Assembly: GCF_022129235.1 (NCBI RefSeq)
Contig: NZ_JADQAI010000003.1
Location: 186,001-250,000, forward strand
From: Psychrobacter sp. Ps6
GTDB lineage: Bacteria > Pseudomonadota > Gammaproteobacteria > Pseudomonadales > Moraxellaceae
Direction: 5' to 3'
Length of the DNA stretch: 64,000 bases
Under the pieces are notes generated by a model, which ran no database searches, was not told the origin of the DNA, and saw only the letters and a list, made by a program, of their open reading frames with translations. The translations under genes were made by a program, and so were the position numbers. Shown one piece after another: positions 43,001 to 52,021 of the stretch; the first letter of the stretch is position 1; each line of letters opens with the position of its first letter.

Positions 43001-43388
43001 GAGCGTGTCTGTCTTATTATTGTTTGGTTTAAATATAGATAATGTCGATAGGTAGTGTAGCAGTTTTGGTGTCTATCGCTCAAAGTTTATCTGCAGTCTA
43101 GCATCGGATGTGGCATGTGAGTACCTATAGAAAATGTGCTAGAAAAAGTAAAACCATTTTAATATCATGGCTTTAGTAGGCGATTACAAACGCGGCAGTC
43201 AATGAAAGGTGCTGTTCATTGCACAGTTGATGCGCTACATTAAAGTATAATGAATGGAATCTGATGAAATTGACAGTCAGGGCAGGTTATTAAAGCGCGC
43301 GCCTGACTAGAAAGACAGCGCCTATAACCCAATATAATGTAGTGACTACACGATATATGAGTACATGTGACTACGACAAGGAAGACAA
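43001..43388. other. Intergenic region upstream of the aldehyde dehydrogenase gene
   Basis: These 388 bases separate divergent genes. The visible signals are the TATAAT and palindrome at 43333-43350, and an isolated TATAAT near 43245. No gene or structured RNA is evident in the rest. Confidence 0.5.
43333..43350 (+). promoter_or_regulatory. Possible -10 box with overlapping palindrome
   Basis: TATAAT at 43333-43338 runs into TGTAGTGACTACA (43338-43350), a palindrome with 6-bp arms, 38 bases before the aldehyde dehydrogenase ATG. The arrangement suits a repressor site over a promoter, but no good -35 box is seen at 16-18 bases. Confidence 0.35.
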
Positions 43389-44873
43389 ATGACAGATAGC
43401 AACCAACACGCCCATGAGCAGGCACCAACCGATGCAGGTTTTGCGCTGCAGCGTATGCCTGAAGCACTGAGTACCGCAAAAACCATCGATGAGATGAAAT
43501 CTCAATTCTCACGTCTACAAACATTGAGCCGTACGCGGCCGATCAATGACTGGGGCACTCGTGAGACTCAACTAGACAATCTAGAAGTGATGCTGAGCGA
43601 CAATCAAGAGAGCTTTGCAAAAGCAATCAGCGCAGACTTTGGGTATCGTAGTCAATCAGAGACTCAGTTTGCCGAGCTGTTTCCGAGTTTTACCGGTATC
43701 AGTCACGCCAAAAAACACGGCAAAAAGTGGATGAAAGCACACCGCGCGCCTATTTCAGCACTGTATATGCCAGCTCACAATGAGATTCAGCCGCAGCCAT
43801 TGGGTGTGGTCGGTATTATGGTGCCGTGGAACTATCCACTGTTTTTGGCGATTGGTCCGATGATTGATGCAATCACCGCGGGTAATCGAATCATGGTCAA
43901 AATGAGCGAAGCCGCGCCGCAGTTTGCTCAGACATTTGCTGATGCCATTTCTCGTTATTTTTCGCCAGATATGATCTGTGTGGTACTGGGCGAGGTTGAT
44001 ATTGCTGCTGCCTTTAGTAAGTTGCCATTTGACCACTTGTTATACACGGGTTCGACTGCTGTAGGCAAAAAGGTGATGGCTGCCGCCGCGCCTAACTTGA
44101 CACCAGTAACGCTTGAGCTTGGCGGTAAGTCACCAGTGATTGTATTGGATGATGCCAATCTAGAGTCGGTGGTCAACCGTGTCATGATGGGTAAAACACT
44201 AAATGCAGGTCAAACATGTATTGCCCCAGATTATGTATTGATTCAGCGTCAATATCATGACCAGTTTATCCACTTGGCAAAAGAGTGGATGGCTAAGCAC
44301 TATCCCAATATCGAAAACAATCCAGACTATTCACGCATTATCAATGGTGAGCAGTTTAAACGGGTTAAGGGCTACTTAGACGCGCTAACAGGTGATGAGA
44401 TACACGCACTTACTGCGGTTGAGCCCAATATCGAAACGCGTCTGATGCCACCTGTGATTGTGAGCGAGCCTGCGCCTGATAGCGATCTGATGCAAAATGA
44501 GATTTTTGCCCCGATTTTGCCACTGATGCATTATGAGACACTAGACGATGCGATCTATTTTGTGAACTCGCGTCCAAGGCCACTAGCGCTATACGTCTTT
44601 AGTGACAACTATAGTAGCATCGAAAACGTGCGTAACAACACGGTCTCTGGTGGTCTATGTATCAATGAAGTCATCATGCATGTCGCCCAGCATGACTTAC
44701 CGTTTGGTGGGGTAGGTGACTCTGGTACAGGCGCGTACCATGGCAAAGCGGGCTTTGAGCGCTTGAGCCATATGAAACCTATCTTTGTACAGACCAAGCT
44801 AAATGGCCTCAATTTCTTATTGCCCCCTTATGGTGGACTGTTTAAAAAGGCGATGGCATTGTTTTTGAAATAA
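43389..44873 (+). CDS. Aldehyde dehydrogenase, coniferyl-aldehyde-dehydrogenase-like
   Basis: The 494-residue NAD(P)-dependent enzyme has VGIMVPWNYPLFLAIGP, the LELGGKSPVIV motif with the catalytic Glu, and the nucleophile Cys277 in LNAGQTCIAPDYVL. The APDYVL context and the PFGGVGDSGTGAYHGKAGFE ending are those of the coniferyl aldehyde dehydrogenase/class 3 fatty aldehyde group. The C-terminus carries hydrophobic residues like membrane-bound class 3 enzymes. AAGGA precedes the ATG by seven bases. It could oxidise fatty or aromatic aldehydes; with an Acr1-like reductase 4 kb away a fatty aldehyde is plausible but unproven. A terminator follows. Confidence 0.88.
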   Translation: MTDSNQHAHEQAPTDAGFALQRMPEALSTAKTIDEMKSQFSRLQTLSRTRPINDWGTRETQLDNLEVMLSDNQESFAKAISADFGYRSQSETQFAELFPSFTGISHAKKHGKKWMKAHRAPISALYMPAHNEIQPQPLGVVGIMVPWNYPLFLAIGPMIDAITAGNRIMVKMSEAAPQFAQTFADAISRYFSPDMICVVLGEVDIAAAFSKLPFDHLLYTGSTAVGKKVMAAAAPNLTPVTLELGGKSPVIVLDDANLESVVNRVMMGKTLNAGQTCIAPDYVLIQRQYHDQFIHLAKEWMAKHYPNIENNPDYSRIINGEQFKRVKGYLDALTGDEIHALTAVEPNIETRLMPPVIVSEPAPDSDLMQNEIFAPILPLMHYETLDDAIYFVNSRPRPLALYVFSDNYSSIENVRNNTVSGGLCINEVIMHVAQHDLPFGGVGDSGTGAYHGKAGFERLSHMKPIFVQTKLNGLNFLLPPYGGLFKKAMALFLK

Positions 44874-44949
44874 TTGTCCTATGGAAGTTATTCAAAGATT
44901 GATTTTGAACTCTCTTCATTCGATACCATAATCTATAGTACCTATATCT

Positions 44950-44981
44950 ATAGCATCTATCAAAATAGGTGCTATTTTTTT
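44950..44981 (+). terminator. Terminator after the aldehyde dehydrogenase gene
   Basis: ATAGCATCTAT (44950-44960) pairs with ATAGGTGCTAT (44965-44975), 11 bp with one wobble, around a four-base loop and followed by a T run to 44981. Confidence 0.82.
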
Positions 44982-45085
44982 GTCCAAAAAATCAAAGGTT
45001 AGCATGGGGAAAAGATTTATTAATGATAGTGTTTATATCTGCATGGCCTGAAGCTCAATCATCTCAGTAATCGATAAATAAGCAT

Positions 45086-45120
45086 TTGTTATTACTCCTA
45101 TAAGTCGCTACACTTTGTAG
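45086..45120 (+). promoter_or_regulatory. Candidate promoter and operator of the osmoprotectant ABC transporter
   Basis: TTGTTA (45086-45091) and TACACT (45109-45114) are 17 bases apart, each four of six to consensus. The -10 lies in CTACA-CTT-TGTAG (45108-45120), a palindrome that could be a repressor site. The start codon is 122 bases downstream of the -10. Prediction by eye only. Confidence 0.4.
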
Positions 45121-45235
45121 TAAGCCTAAACAACAGTGGATGATTCATAGATGTTATGAATCAACATGGTATCGTGAAATTCTGTGGTTTTGATGCTTCT
45201 TTCATGCCAGTAAAAAACAATAAATAGGACAGAAC

Positions 45236-47167
45236 ATGCGCCAATGGATTGCATTAAGTTTACTGTGTATGAGCGCGTTGTTGCTGCCTGTATCAGCATC
45301 CGCAGCTTGTGAGTCACCGATCAAGTTTGGCGCACTGACGTGGGAGAGCGGACAGTTTACCTCTGGGGTGCTTAAGTATATTGCTGAAGATGGTTATGGT
45401 TGCACGGTAGAAGAAGTGCCAGGAGCAGGACCTGCGCTTGAGACAGCATTGTCACAAAACGACATTCAGATCATTGGTGAGCAGTGGATTGGACGCTCGC
45501 CAATTATGGAAAAAGCCATTGAGCAGAATAAAGTGGCTGTCATTGGCGATACGCTAAAAGGCGGTGCGACCCAAGGGTGGTATGTTCCAAAATATGTATT
45601 AGAAGAAAACCCAGGGCTACGTCGTTATCAAGACCTACCCAAATATGCCCAGCTATTCAAAGACCCTGAAGATCCGAGCAAATCTCGCTTTATGAATTGT
45701 CCCTCTGGCTGGACCTGTGAGATTTTTAATACGCGTCTGCTAAAAAATACGGGGCTTGATAGTATTTTTAACAATGCTCATCCCGGTACGGGCGCTGCGC
45801 TCGATGCCGAAATCGCCTCTGCTTTTGAGCAGCACAAGCCGCTATTGTTTTACTACTGGCAGCCTACGGGCCTAATGGCAAAGTATGATTTTGCTGCTTT
45901 AGAGTTCCCAGATCACAAAGATGCCTGCTGGCAAGACCTATTACTCGCTGACGGTACATCTGATTGTGTATCTGGTTTTCCAGTATCGCCTCTTGGTATT
46001 GCCGTATCTACCCCATTTATCGAATCCAATCCTGAGCTAGCAGAGGTCTTCAAAAAGGTACAGTTTACGCCTGATGAGCTGAACGGTGCAATCTTAGAGA
46101 TGAGTGAAACGAAGCGTAGTGGCGATGAGCAAGCGTTGGCGTTTTTGCGTGATAACCCAAATGTTTGGAAAGGATGGTTGTCTGAAGACGCTGCCACTAA
46201 TCTTGCGACTAAGCTAGGCGTTAGCTTAAACGGTGCTGTTATCAGTGCTGATCCAGCTGTCTCTAGTAGTGATCAGTCAGCACTCTCATCCAGCTTCCCT
46301 TCGTGGTCGCTTGAGACCCCGCTTAACAATGCCTTATCAAGCGTCGTCCAAAACTATGGAGACGTATTTCGTACTATTAGCACGGTGACACTCACGTATT
46401 TGCTTTTACCCATTGAGCGATTATTAACGATTATTCCACCTTGGCTCATTATCGCGTTTGTGACGGTGCTTGCTTGGTTTGGTGTACGCAAGATTTGGTT
46501 TGCGTTGGCATGTGGTGCGGGGCTTTTCTTGATTGGTGCTTTTGGGTTATGGGTCGCGCTGATTGATACTTTGGCGTTACTCATCGTGTCAGTATTAGTC
46601 ACAGTGGTGATCGGTATTCCTATCGGTATTGCCATGTCAGGTAGCAAGCTACTACGCAAGATTGTGACGCCAGTACTCGATGTGATGCAGACGATGCCAA
46701 GCTTTGTGTATCTCATCCCCGTGCTGATGCTGTTTGGTATTGGTAAAGTGCCTGCACTCTTTGCAACGGTTATTTATGCGCTGCCGCCACTGATTCGTCT
46801 AACAACGCTGGGTATTACCCAAGTGAATCACGAAATGGTCGAAGCAGGTCGCTCTTTTGGTAGTACGCATTTACAGCTGCTCATTTGGATCAAACTGCCA
46901 CAGGCACTACCTAGTATCATGGCAGGTATTAACCAAGCGGTGATGATGTCGCTTGCTATGGTAGTACTGGCGTCGATGATTGGTGCTCCAGGCCTTGGTG
47001 AAGATGTATTGCAATCTATCCAAACGCTCAATATCGGGCAAGGCTTACAAGCAGGTACGGCTATCGTCATCGTCGCCATTATCATTGACCGCATCACCCA
47101 AGCCTTTGGTCAAGGGAAACGCGCTCGTCAAAAAACGATCGAAGCAGGCAGACGCCCGATTGGGTAG
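45236..47167 (+). CDS. Osmoprotectant ABC transporter: N-terminal binding domain fused to permease
   Basis: The 643-residue protein joins two subunits. A signal-peptide-like N-terminus (cleavage near ASA, residue 23) leads into an OpuAC-type substrate-binding domain (about 24-330) with IKFGALTWESGQFTSGVL, ending before residue 370. A ProW-type permease follows (about 380-640) with six to seven helices, QTMPSFVYLIPVLMLFGIG and the ATPase-contacting EAA segment EMVEAGRSFGSTHLQLLIW. The substrate is probably glycine betaine, proline betaine or choline. The binding domain is N-terminal, the reverse of Lactococcus OpuA (permease then binding domain). AGGACAG precedes the ATG. The ATPase gene follows. 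Confidence 0.9.
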   Translation: MRQWIALSLLCMSALLLPVSASAACESPIKFGALTWESGQFTSGVLKYIAEDGYGCTVEEVPGAGPALETALSQNDIQIIGEQWIGRSPIMEKAIEQNKVAVIGDTLKGGATQGWYVPKYVLEENPGLRRYQDLPKYAQLFKDPEDPSKSRFMNCPSGWTCEIFNTRLLKNTGLDSIFNNAHPGTGAALDAEIASAFEQHKPLLFYYWQPTGLMAKYDFAALEFPDHKDACWQDLLLADGTSDCVSGFPVSPLGIAVSTPFIESNPELAEVFKKVQFTPDELNGAILEMSETKRSGDEQALAFLRDNPNVWKGWLSEDAATNLATKLGVSLNGAVISADPAVSSSDQSALSSSFPSWSLETPLNNALSSVVQNYGDVFRTISTVTLTYLLLPIERLLTIIPPWLIIAFVTVLAWFGVRKIWFALACGAGLFLIGAFGLWVALIDTLALLIVSVLVTVVIGIPIGIAMSGSKLLRKIVTPVLDVMQTMPSFVYLIPVLMLFGIGKVPALFATVIYALPPLIRLTTLGITQVNHEMVEAGRSFGSTHLQLLIWIKLPQALPSIMAGINQAVMMSLAMVVLASMIGAPGLGEDVLQSIQTLNIGQGLQAGTAIVIVAIIIDRITQAFGQGKRARQKTIEAGRRPIG

Positions 47168-47231
47168 TAATGCGTCCAGTAATCAATGAGTAAAGCCAGC
47201 ATAAAAAATTAGGCAAATAGTGAGAATAATG

Positions 47232-48125
47232 ATGAATCATATCCAGCTAAAAAATATCAGTAAAATCTATAATGCCAATAGTACGCAAGCCCAGTCTGCA
47301 TTGACATTATTGGCTGAGGGTATGGATAGCGTTGCAGTCAAAGAACAAACTGGCTACTCAGTTGGGCTCTATGATGTCAATTTGAATATCAAGGCAGGCG
47401 AGCTACATTGCATCATGGGATTATCAGGTTCTGGCAAGTCGACCTTGATACGTCATCTCAACCGCTTGATTGATCCAACCAGCGGTGAGATATGGGTTAA
47501 TACTACGGTCAATACCAAAACGCACGTCAAAGATAATCCGCAGGCAAACACTGCGCCAGTAGACGAAAGCTCATCTAACGCTATCAATATTTTAGAACTC
47601 AATGATAAACAGTTGCAGCACTATCGGCAGCAAACGGTCAGTATGGTGTTTCAACATTTTGGCTTAGTGCCACACATGACCGTGATGCAAAATGTCGCTT
47701 ATGGTCTACGCGTGCGCAAGATGAGTGTGAGCGAGCGTCACGAGATCGCGCGTTACTGGCTGAACGAAGTAGGCCTTACCAATTCAGAGTACAGCTACCC
47801 TGATGAGTTATCTGGCGGTATGCAGCAGCGAGTTGGGCTGGCTCGAGCCTTAGCAACGGACAATCCCATCTTATTAATGGATGAGGCATTCTCTGCGCTT
47901 GATCCGCTTATTCGCGCCCAGTTGCAAGATCAATTGCTTGCATTACAAGATCGACTCAATAAGACCATTGTTTTTATTACCCATGATATTGATGAGGCAG
48001 TCAAAGTCGGCCAGCGCATCAGTATATTAAATGGTGGACGCTTAATACAGACAGGTACGCCAAGCGACTTACGACACAATCCTGCCGACGACTATGTTGA
48101 GCAATTTATGAGTGCAAAAGCGTGA
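47232..48125 (+). CDS. Osmoprotectant ABC transporter ATPase (ProV/OpuAA-like, no CBS domains)
   Basis: The 297-residue ATPase has Walker A GLSGSGKST, the Q-loop in SMVFQHFGLVPHMTV, signature LSGGMQQRVGLARAL, Walker B PILLMDEAFSALDP and the switch His in ITHDIDEA. The ProV-like EQTGYSVGLYDVN element lies before the P-loop. An Asn/Thr/Ala-rich insertion of about 25 residues follows GEIWVN. The CBS pair that senses ionic strength in OpuA and ProV is missing. Starts at 47220 (GTG), 47229 and 47232 compete; 47232 has the best spaced GTGAG. It pairs with the fused permease gene 64 bases upstream. Confidence 0.92.
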   Translation: MNHIQLKNISKIYNANSTQAQSALTLLAEGMDSVAVKEQTGYSVGLYDVNLNIKAGELHCIMGLSGSGKSTLIRHLNRLIDPTSGEIWVNTTVNTKTHVKDNPQANTAPVDESSSNAINILELNDKQLQHYRQQTVSMVFQHFGLVPHMTVMQNVAYGLRVRKMSVSERHEIARYWLNEVGLTNSEYSYPDELSGGMQQRVGLARALATDNPILLMDEAFSALDPLIRAQLQDQLLALQDRLNKTIVFITHDIDEAVKVGQRISILNGGRLIQTGTPSDLRHNPADDYVEQFMSAKA

Positions 48126-48399
48126 TATGCACTGATTATTGTATTGAAGCGCCCTCTATATCAGGACTCTTACTATCCTGTTAAATAAGTGTAGCTATCG
48201 ACAGCTTACTATTAAAGTAGGCTCCAATAGCGTTGTATACTATTAAGTCAAACTAATGCGTCTCAACGATCTGAATCATTTTCTCTCCACTATTTTCAAA
48301 GTCTTATCTCTTTAACTTGAATTCCTTCATAATAGACTTTTGAGCCATTTACTCGCTCATGGTTGCCAAAACTCGTACCATCCGTAACAAGGACACGTC

Positions 48400-50187
48400 A
48401 TGTCATATAAAAACAATCAAAAAAATAGTAGTCATGAAGAAACTAAGAAACCTCGCTCATCAAGCTGGCTAAAAAACGTTAGCGCCTTTAGCATGACGAC
48501 AGTGCTGAGTGCAAGCATATTAGTCGCCTGTGGCCAGATGAGCAATGCAGAAAGCAGCGCAAGCAGTAGTACCAAATCAGGTAGTCAAAATACTGGCATC
48601 ACCAGCTCGCGTGACATGTTGCCCTCTGATATGCTCAAACAAATGCAAGCATTGCCGCAGCTAACAAAAGGCTTAGGCGACACAGGTGCGGCAGTGATTG
48701 ATCCTAATAAGCCTACTTTAGTAAAATTTTGGGCGAGTTGGTGCCCGTTATGTTTGGGTACATTAGAGGAGACTGAGACGTGGCGCACTGATCCTAAATT
48801 TTCAGGCTTAAACGTGGTGACAGTCGCCAGCCCCGGTCATCTTAATGAAAAAGCTGATGGTGAGTTTAGTACTTGGTATGCGGGCGTACAGGCTGACTAC
48901 CCAAACTTGCCTGTCTTGACTGACCCCTCAGGTGAACTTATCAATAAGCTTGGCGTGCAAGTTTATCCAAGCTGGGCTATCCTTGATAAAAATGGCAATC
49001 TGGTACACTTGGTAAAAGGTAACATATCAGCAGAGCAGGCTTATGCACTTGCCGAAAATGCAGATAATGACTTTGCTGAGCTCAAAGCAGGTAACGCTAA
49101 ACCTGCCAATGCACAAGCATCAGACAACAACAAAATTGAAGCCATCCAGCAAAAAGATGGCGTGTATTACAATGAGACAGGCAGACCAATCAACACCCGC
49201 TCAATCTACCTTGCAGGGGGCTGTTTTTGGGGTGTTGAAGCTTATATGGAGCGCGTCGACGGCGTTGTTGATGCCGTATCAGGTTACGCTAATGGCGATA
49301 CAGCCAATCCAAGCTATGAGCAAGTCATTCGTGGCTCAGGACATGCAGAAACCGTAAAAGTTACCTATGATGCCGACAAAACAGACCTCGATACCATCTT
49401 AAAATATTATTTCCGAGTGGTTGATCCAACAAGCTTAAATAAGCAAGGCAATGATCGCGGCGTCCAGTATCGCTCAGGTGTGTATTACACTGACAAAGAA
49501 GATAAAGCGGTGATTGATGCTGCGCTCAAGCGTGTACAAAGCAAATACGAGCAAAAAGTTGTGGTCGAGAACGAGCCCTTAGATAATTTCTATTTGGCTG
49601 AGATGTACCATCAAGATTATCTGGCAAAAAATCCAAACGGCTATTGTCATATTGATTTAAGTCTTGCTGATGATAAGCCTGAAGGGGCAGCTCGTACCAA
49701 ACTTGCGCCAGCTAATACGGTCGCTGAGACGTTAGATCCCAAGCGCTATGCTAAGTTTGATAAAGATGCGCTAAAGAATACATTGACCAAAGCGCAGTAC
49801 AATATCACGCAAGAGGCTGGGACGGAGCGCGCCTTTAGTCATGAATATGATGATTTATTTGCGCCTGGTATTTATGTTGACGTGGTCAGTGGTGAGCCGT
49901 TGTTTTTGTCGACGGACAAATACCAATCAGGATGCGGCTGGCCCAGCTTTACTAAGCCTATTGATATGCAAGTGATTACCCAGCATCAGGATAATGCCTT
50001 TAATATGGTACGTACTGAAGTTCGTTCCCGCGTGGCTGACTCGCATTTGGGCCATGTCTTTCCTGATGGTCCAAAAGACCGTGGCGGGCTGCGTTATTGT
50101 ATCAATGGCGGGGCGCTACAGTTCATCCCAGTGAGTGTGATGCCGCAATCAGGCTATGCACCATTAGTAAAACTGGTGAAATCATAG
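48400..50187 (+). CDS. msrAB: Thioredoxin-MsrA-MsrB methionine sulfoxide reductase, lipoprotein form (PilB-like)
   Basis: The 595-residue protein has a lipobox ILVAC with Cys44 after an unusually long charged N-region, so it is likely anchored in the envelope. A thioredoxin domain follows with CPLC (115-118), then MsrA with the catalytic Cys275 in GGCFWG and the [10 protein letters not shown] strand, then MsrB (about 448-585) with CGWPSF, HLGHVF and catalytic Cys567 in RYCIN. The order is that of Neisseria PilB. It repairs both S- and R-methionine sulfoxide in envelope proteins; the thioredoxin domain recycles them. Electrons should come from a DsbD/CcdA-type protein, not seen here. Confidence 0.93.
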   Translation: MSYKNNQKNSSHEETKKPRSSSWLKNVSAFSMTTVLSASILVACGQMSNAESSASSSTKSGSQNTGITSSRDMLPSDMLKQMQALPQLTKGLGDTGAAVIDPNKPTLVKFWASWCPLCLGTLEETETWRTDPKFSGLNVVTVASPGHLNEKADGEFSTWYAGVQADYPNLPVLTDPSGELINKLGVQVYPSWAILDKNGNLVHLVKGNISAEQAYALAENADNDFAELKAGNAKPANAQASDNNKIEAIQQKDGVYYNETGRPINTRSIYLAGGCFWGVEAYMERVDGVVDAVSGYANGDTANPSYEQVIRGSGHAETVKVTYDADKTDLDTILKYYFRVVDPTSLNKQGNDRGVQYRSGVYYTDKEDKAVIDAALKRVQSKYEQKVVVENEPLDNFYLAEMYHQDYLAKNPNGYCHIDLSLADDKPEGAARTKLAPANTVAETLDPKRYAKFDKDALKNTLTKAQYNITQEAGTERAFSHEYDDLFAPGIYVDVVSGEPLFLSTDKYQSGCGWPSFTKPIDMQVITQHQDNAFNMVRTEVRSRVADSHLGHVFPDGPKDRGGLRYCINGGALQFIPVSVMPQSGYAPLVKLVKS

Positions 50188-50489
50188 TCGTTTTATTGTC
50201 ACCTTTGAATAAACAAAAAAGACGTTAAGTTCAATCTTAGCGTCTTTTTTGTTTCATGTACTGTTAGATATTTGATTATCATTTTCGCTAGTTGTACGAA
50301 TTTTGCTGCAATCTAACGCGAATTCTGACATCAATACCAAACTTCGTTATACTTGATGGTTTATTGGTGATGCACACTCTATGAGTGTCTATTATTTATT
50401 ATCCAGATAGCATTTATTATTCAGACATAAGGTCGCTTGGTCGTTTCGGTGACACTTGTTTCTCATTTCTGCACTTTTAAGGCCATAGC
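50188..50489. other. Spacer between msrAB and pncB
   Basis: Apart from the terminator at 50215-50250, about 240 AT-rich bases lead to pncB. I see no conserved RNA fold or regulatory palindrome. Confidence 0.45.
50215..50250 (+). terminator. Terminator after msrAB
   Basis: AAAAAAGACGTTAAG (50215-50229) pairs with CTTAGCGTCTTTTTT (50236-50250), 15 bp with one wobble, around a six-base loop. Confidence 0.9.
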
Positions 50490-51716
50490 ATGACTGCTAC
50501 CTATTCACCCATTATTACCTCACTGCTCGATAATGATTTGTACAAATTTACGATGTTACAAGCCATGCTGCATCAGTTTCCACAGACACATGGCGTGTAT
50601 CGTTTTCGCTGCCGCAATAATAAAGAGTCGGCCTATCCATTGGCCGATATTCAAAAAGATCTAGAGCAGCAATTAGACAGCCTGTGTGAGCTGCGTTTTT
50701 TGCCGGATGAGTTGGACTACCTTCGTAGTTTGCGCTTTATGCGTTCAGACTTTGTCGATTATCTTGAATTATTTAAGTTAAAACGCCGGTTTATTACAGT
50801 CAGTACCGATGAAAAAGGTCGTTTATCTATCGATATCGAAGGACCGATGATTCAGGCAATGTTCTTTGAAGTATTTGTACTGGCTATCGTCAATGAGCTT
50901 TATTTTAATGCGTTATCGAACGATAGTGTGATTGAAGAAGGGCAACGTCGCCTTGATGGAAAAGTAGCGCTGTTGCATAAATATGCCCTAGAGCAGGCAA
51001 AATATGGGCGTGATATACCGCCATTTATCGTCGCTGATTTTGGGACGCGTCGACGCTTTAGTAAACGCTGGCAGGCACATGTGGTGGAGACATTACATAA
51101 AGCTGAGCCAAAAATCGTGGGCGGTACATCCAATGTATATCTGGCAAAACAGCTAGGAATGACGCCGATAGGCACGATGGCACATGAGTTTATGCAAGCA
51201 TTTCAGGCATTAGATGTGCGTTTGCGTGATTCACAAAAGGCCGCGCTTGAAGCGTGGGTGCATGAGTATCGTGGCGATTTGGGTATTGCATTGACAGACG
51301 TGGTCGGTATGGATGCGTTCTTGCGCGACTTTGATTTGTATTTTGCCAAGCTCTTCGATGGGCTGCGTCACGATAGTGGCGACCCTTATATCTGGGGTGA
51401 TAAGGCAGTGGCACATTATGAAAAGCTAAAGATAGATCCAAAGACAAAGATTTTGACTTTCAGTGATGGGCTGGATTTAGAAAAAGCGTGGGAGCTGCAT
51501 CAATACTTCAAAGATCGTATTAGAACCAGCTTTGGCATTGGCACCAATTTGACCAATGACATGGGCATCACACCGATTAATATCGTGCTTAAATTGGTGG
51601 AGTGCAATGGTCAGCCAGTGGCCAAGCTGTCTGATAGCCCAGGCAAGACCATGATTAATAATGACACGTATCTTGCCTATCTACGCCAAGTCTTTGAAGT
51701 TGATGAGCCTGAATAA
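50490..51716 (+). CDS. pncB: Nicotinate phosphoribosyltransferase
   Basis: PncB turns nicotinate into nicotinate mononucleotide in NAD salvage. The 408-residue protein has [15 protein letters not shown] near the N-terminus, the [11 protein letters not shown] element with its catalytic surroundings, [22 protein letters not shown] including the phosphorylated His region, and [13 protein letters not shown] followed by FSDGLDL near the phosphoribosyl site. AAGG lies seven bases before the ATG. It ends two bases before the xseB stop on the opposite strand, so the two genes nearly touch without a terminator. Confidence 0.96.
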   Translation: MTATYSPIITSLLDNDLYKFTMLQAMLHQFPQTHGVYRFRCRNNKESAYPLADIQKDLEQQLDSLCELRFLPDELDYLRSLRFMRSDFVDYLELFKLKRRFITVSTDEKGRLSIDIEGPMIQAMFFEVFVLAIVNELYFNALSNDSVIEEGQRRLDGKVALLHKYALEQAKYGRDIPPFIVADFGTRRRFSKRWQAHVVETLHKAEPKIVGGTSNVYLAKQLGMTPIGTMAHEFMQAFQALDVRLRDSQKAALEAWVHEYRGDLGIALTDVVGMDAFLRDFDLYFAKLFDGLRHDSGDPYIWGDKAVAHYEKLKIDPKTKILTFSDGLDLEKAWELHQYFKDRIRTSFGIGTNLTNDMGITPINIVLKLVECNGQPVAKLSDSPGKTMINNDTYLAYLRQVFEVDEPE

Positions 51717-51717
51717 C

Positions 51718-51963
51718 CTAACTATCCGTGCTGCTAGTAGATTTTTCTTCGGCGAAGGCTGCATCCAATGCTTGCTGTACAGCATTGATACGAGTCTCAC
51801 AAATGCGATAAGCCGCAATAGATTCTTCAACCGTAGTCATTAAGTTATCAATATCAGGCTCGTCTTGCTGCTGCAGTTCAGTCGCATTAGTTTTTAAAAT
51901 ATCGTAAGCCGCCTTAAAGGTTTTTGGGGCGGCTTTTTTGCGTCTACGAGTAGGGGTGGTCAT
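51718..51963 (-). CDS. xseB: Exodeoxyribonuclease VII small subunit
   Basis: The 81-residue helical protein has the XseB pattern FKAAYDILKTNATEL...LMTTVEESIAAYRICETRINAVQQAL, two long helices that bind XseA in exonuclease VII. A basic N-terminus (RRRKKAA) precedes them. It lies 58 bases after xseA on the same strand, so the two subunits share an operon. Length is normal. Confidence 0.9.
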   Translation of the reverse strand: MTTPTRRRKKAAPKTFKAAYDILKTNATELQQQDEPDIDNLMTTVEESIAAYRICETRINAVQQALDAAFAEEKSTSSTDS

Positions 51964-52021
51964 AAAATTTCCTAATTTTTAAAGGTAAGTAGATAAGTAG
52001 TTGTTAGATATTATTATGGGG

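Larger units (their letters stand above)
44874..45235. other. Intergenic region with terminator and betaine transporter promoter
   Basis: This 362-base stretch holds the terminator at 44950-44981 and the candidate promoter at 45086-45120. The remaining bases are AT-rich and show no gene. Confidence 0.55.
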
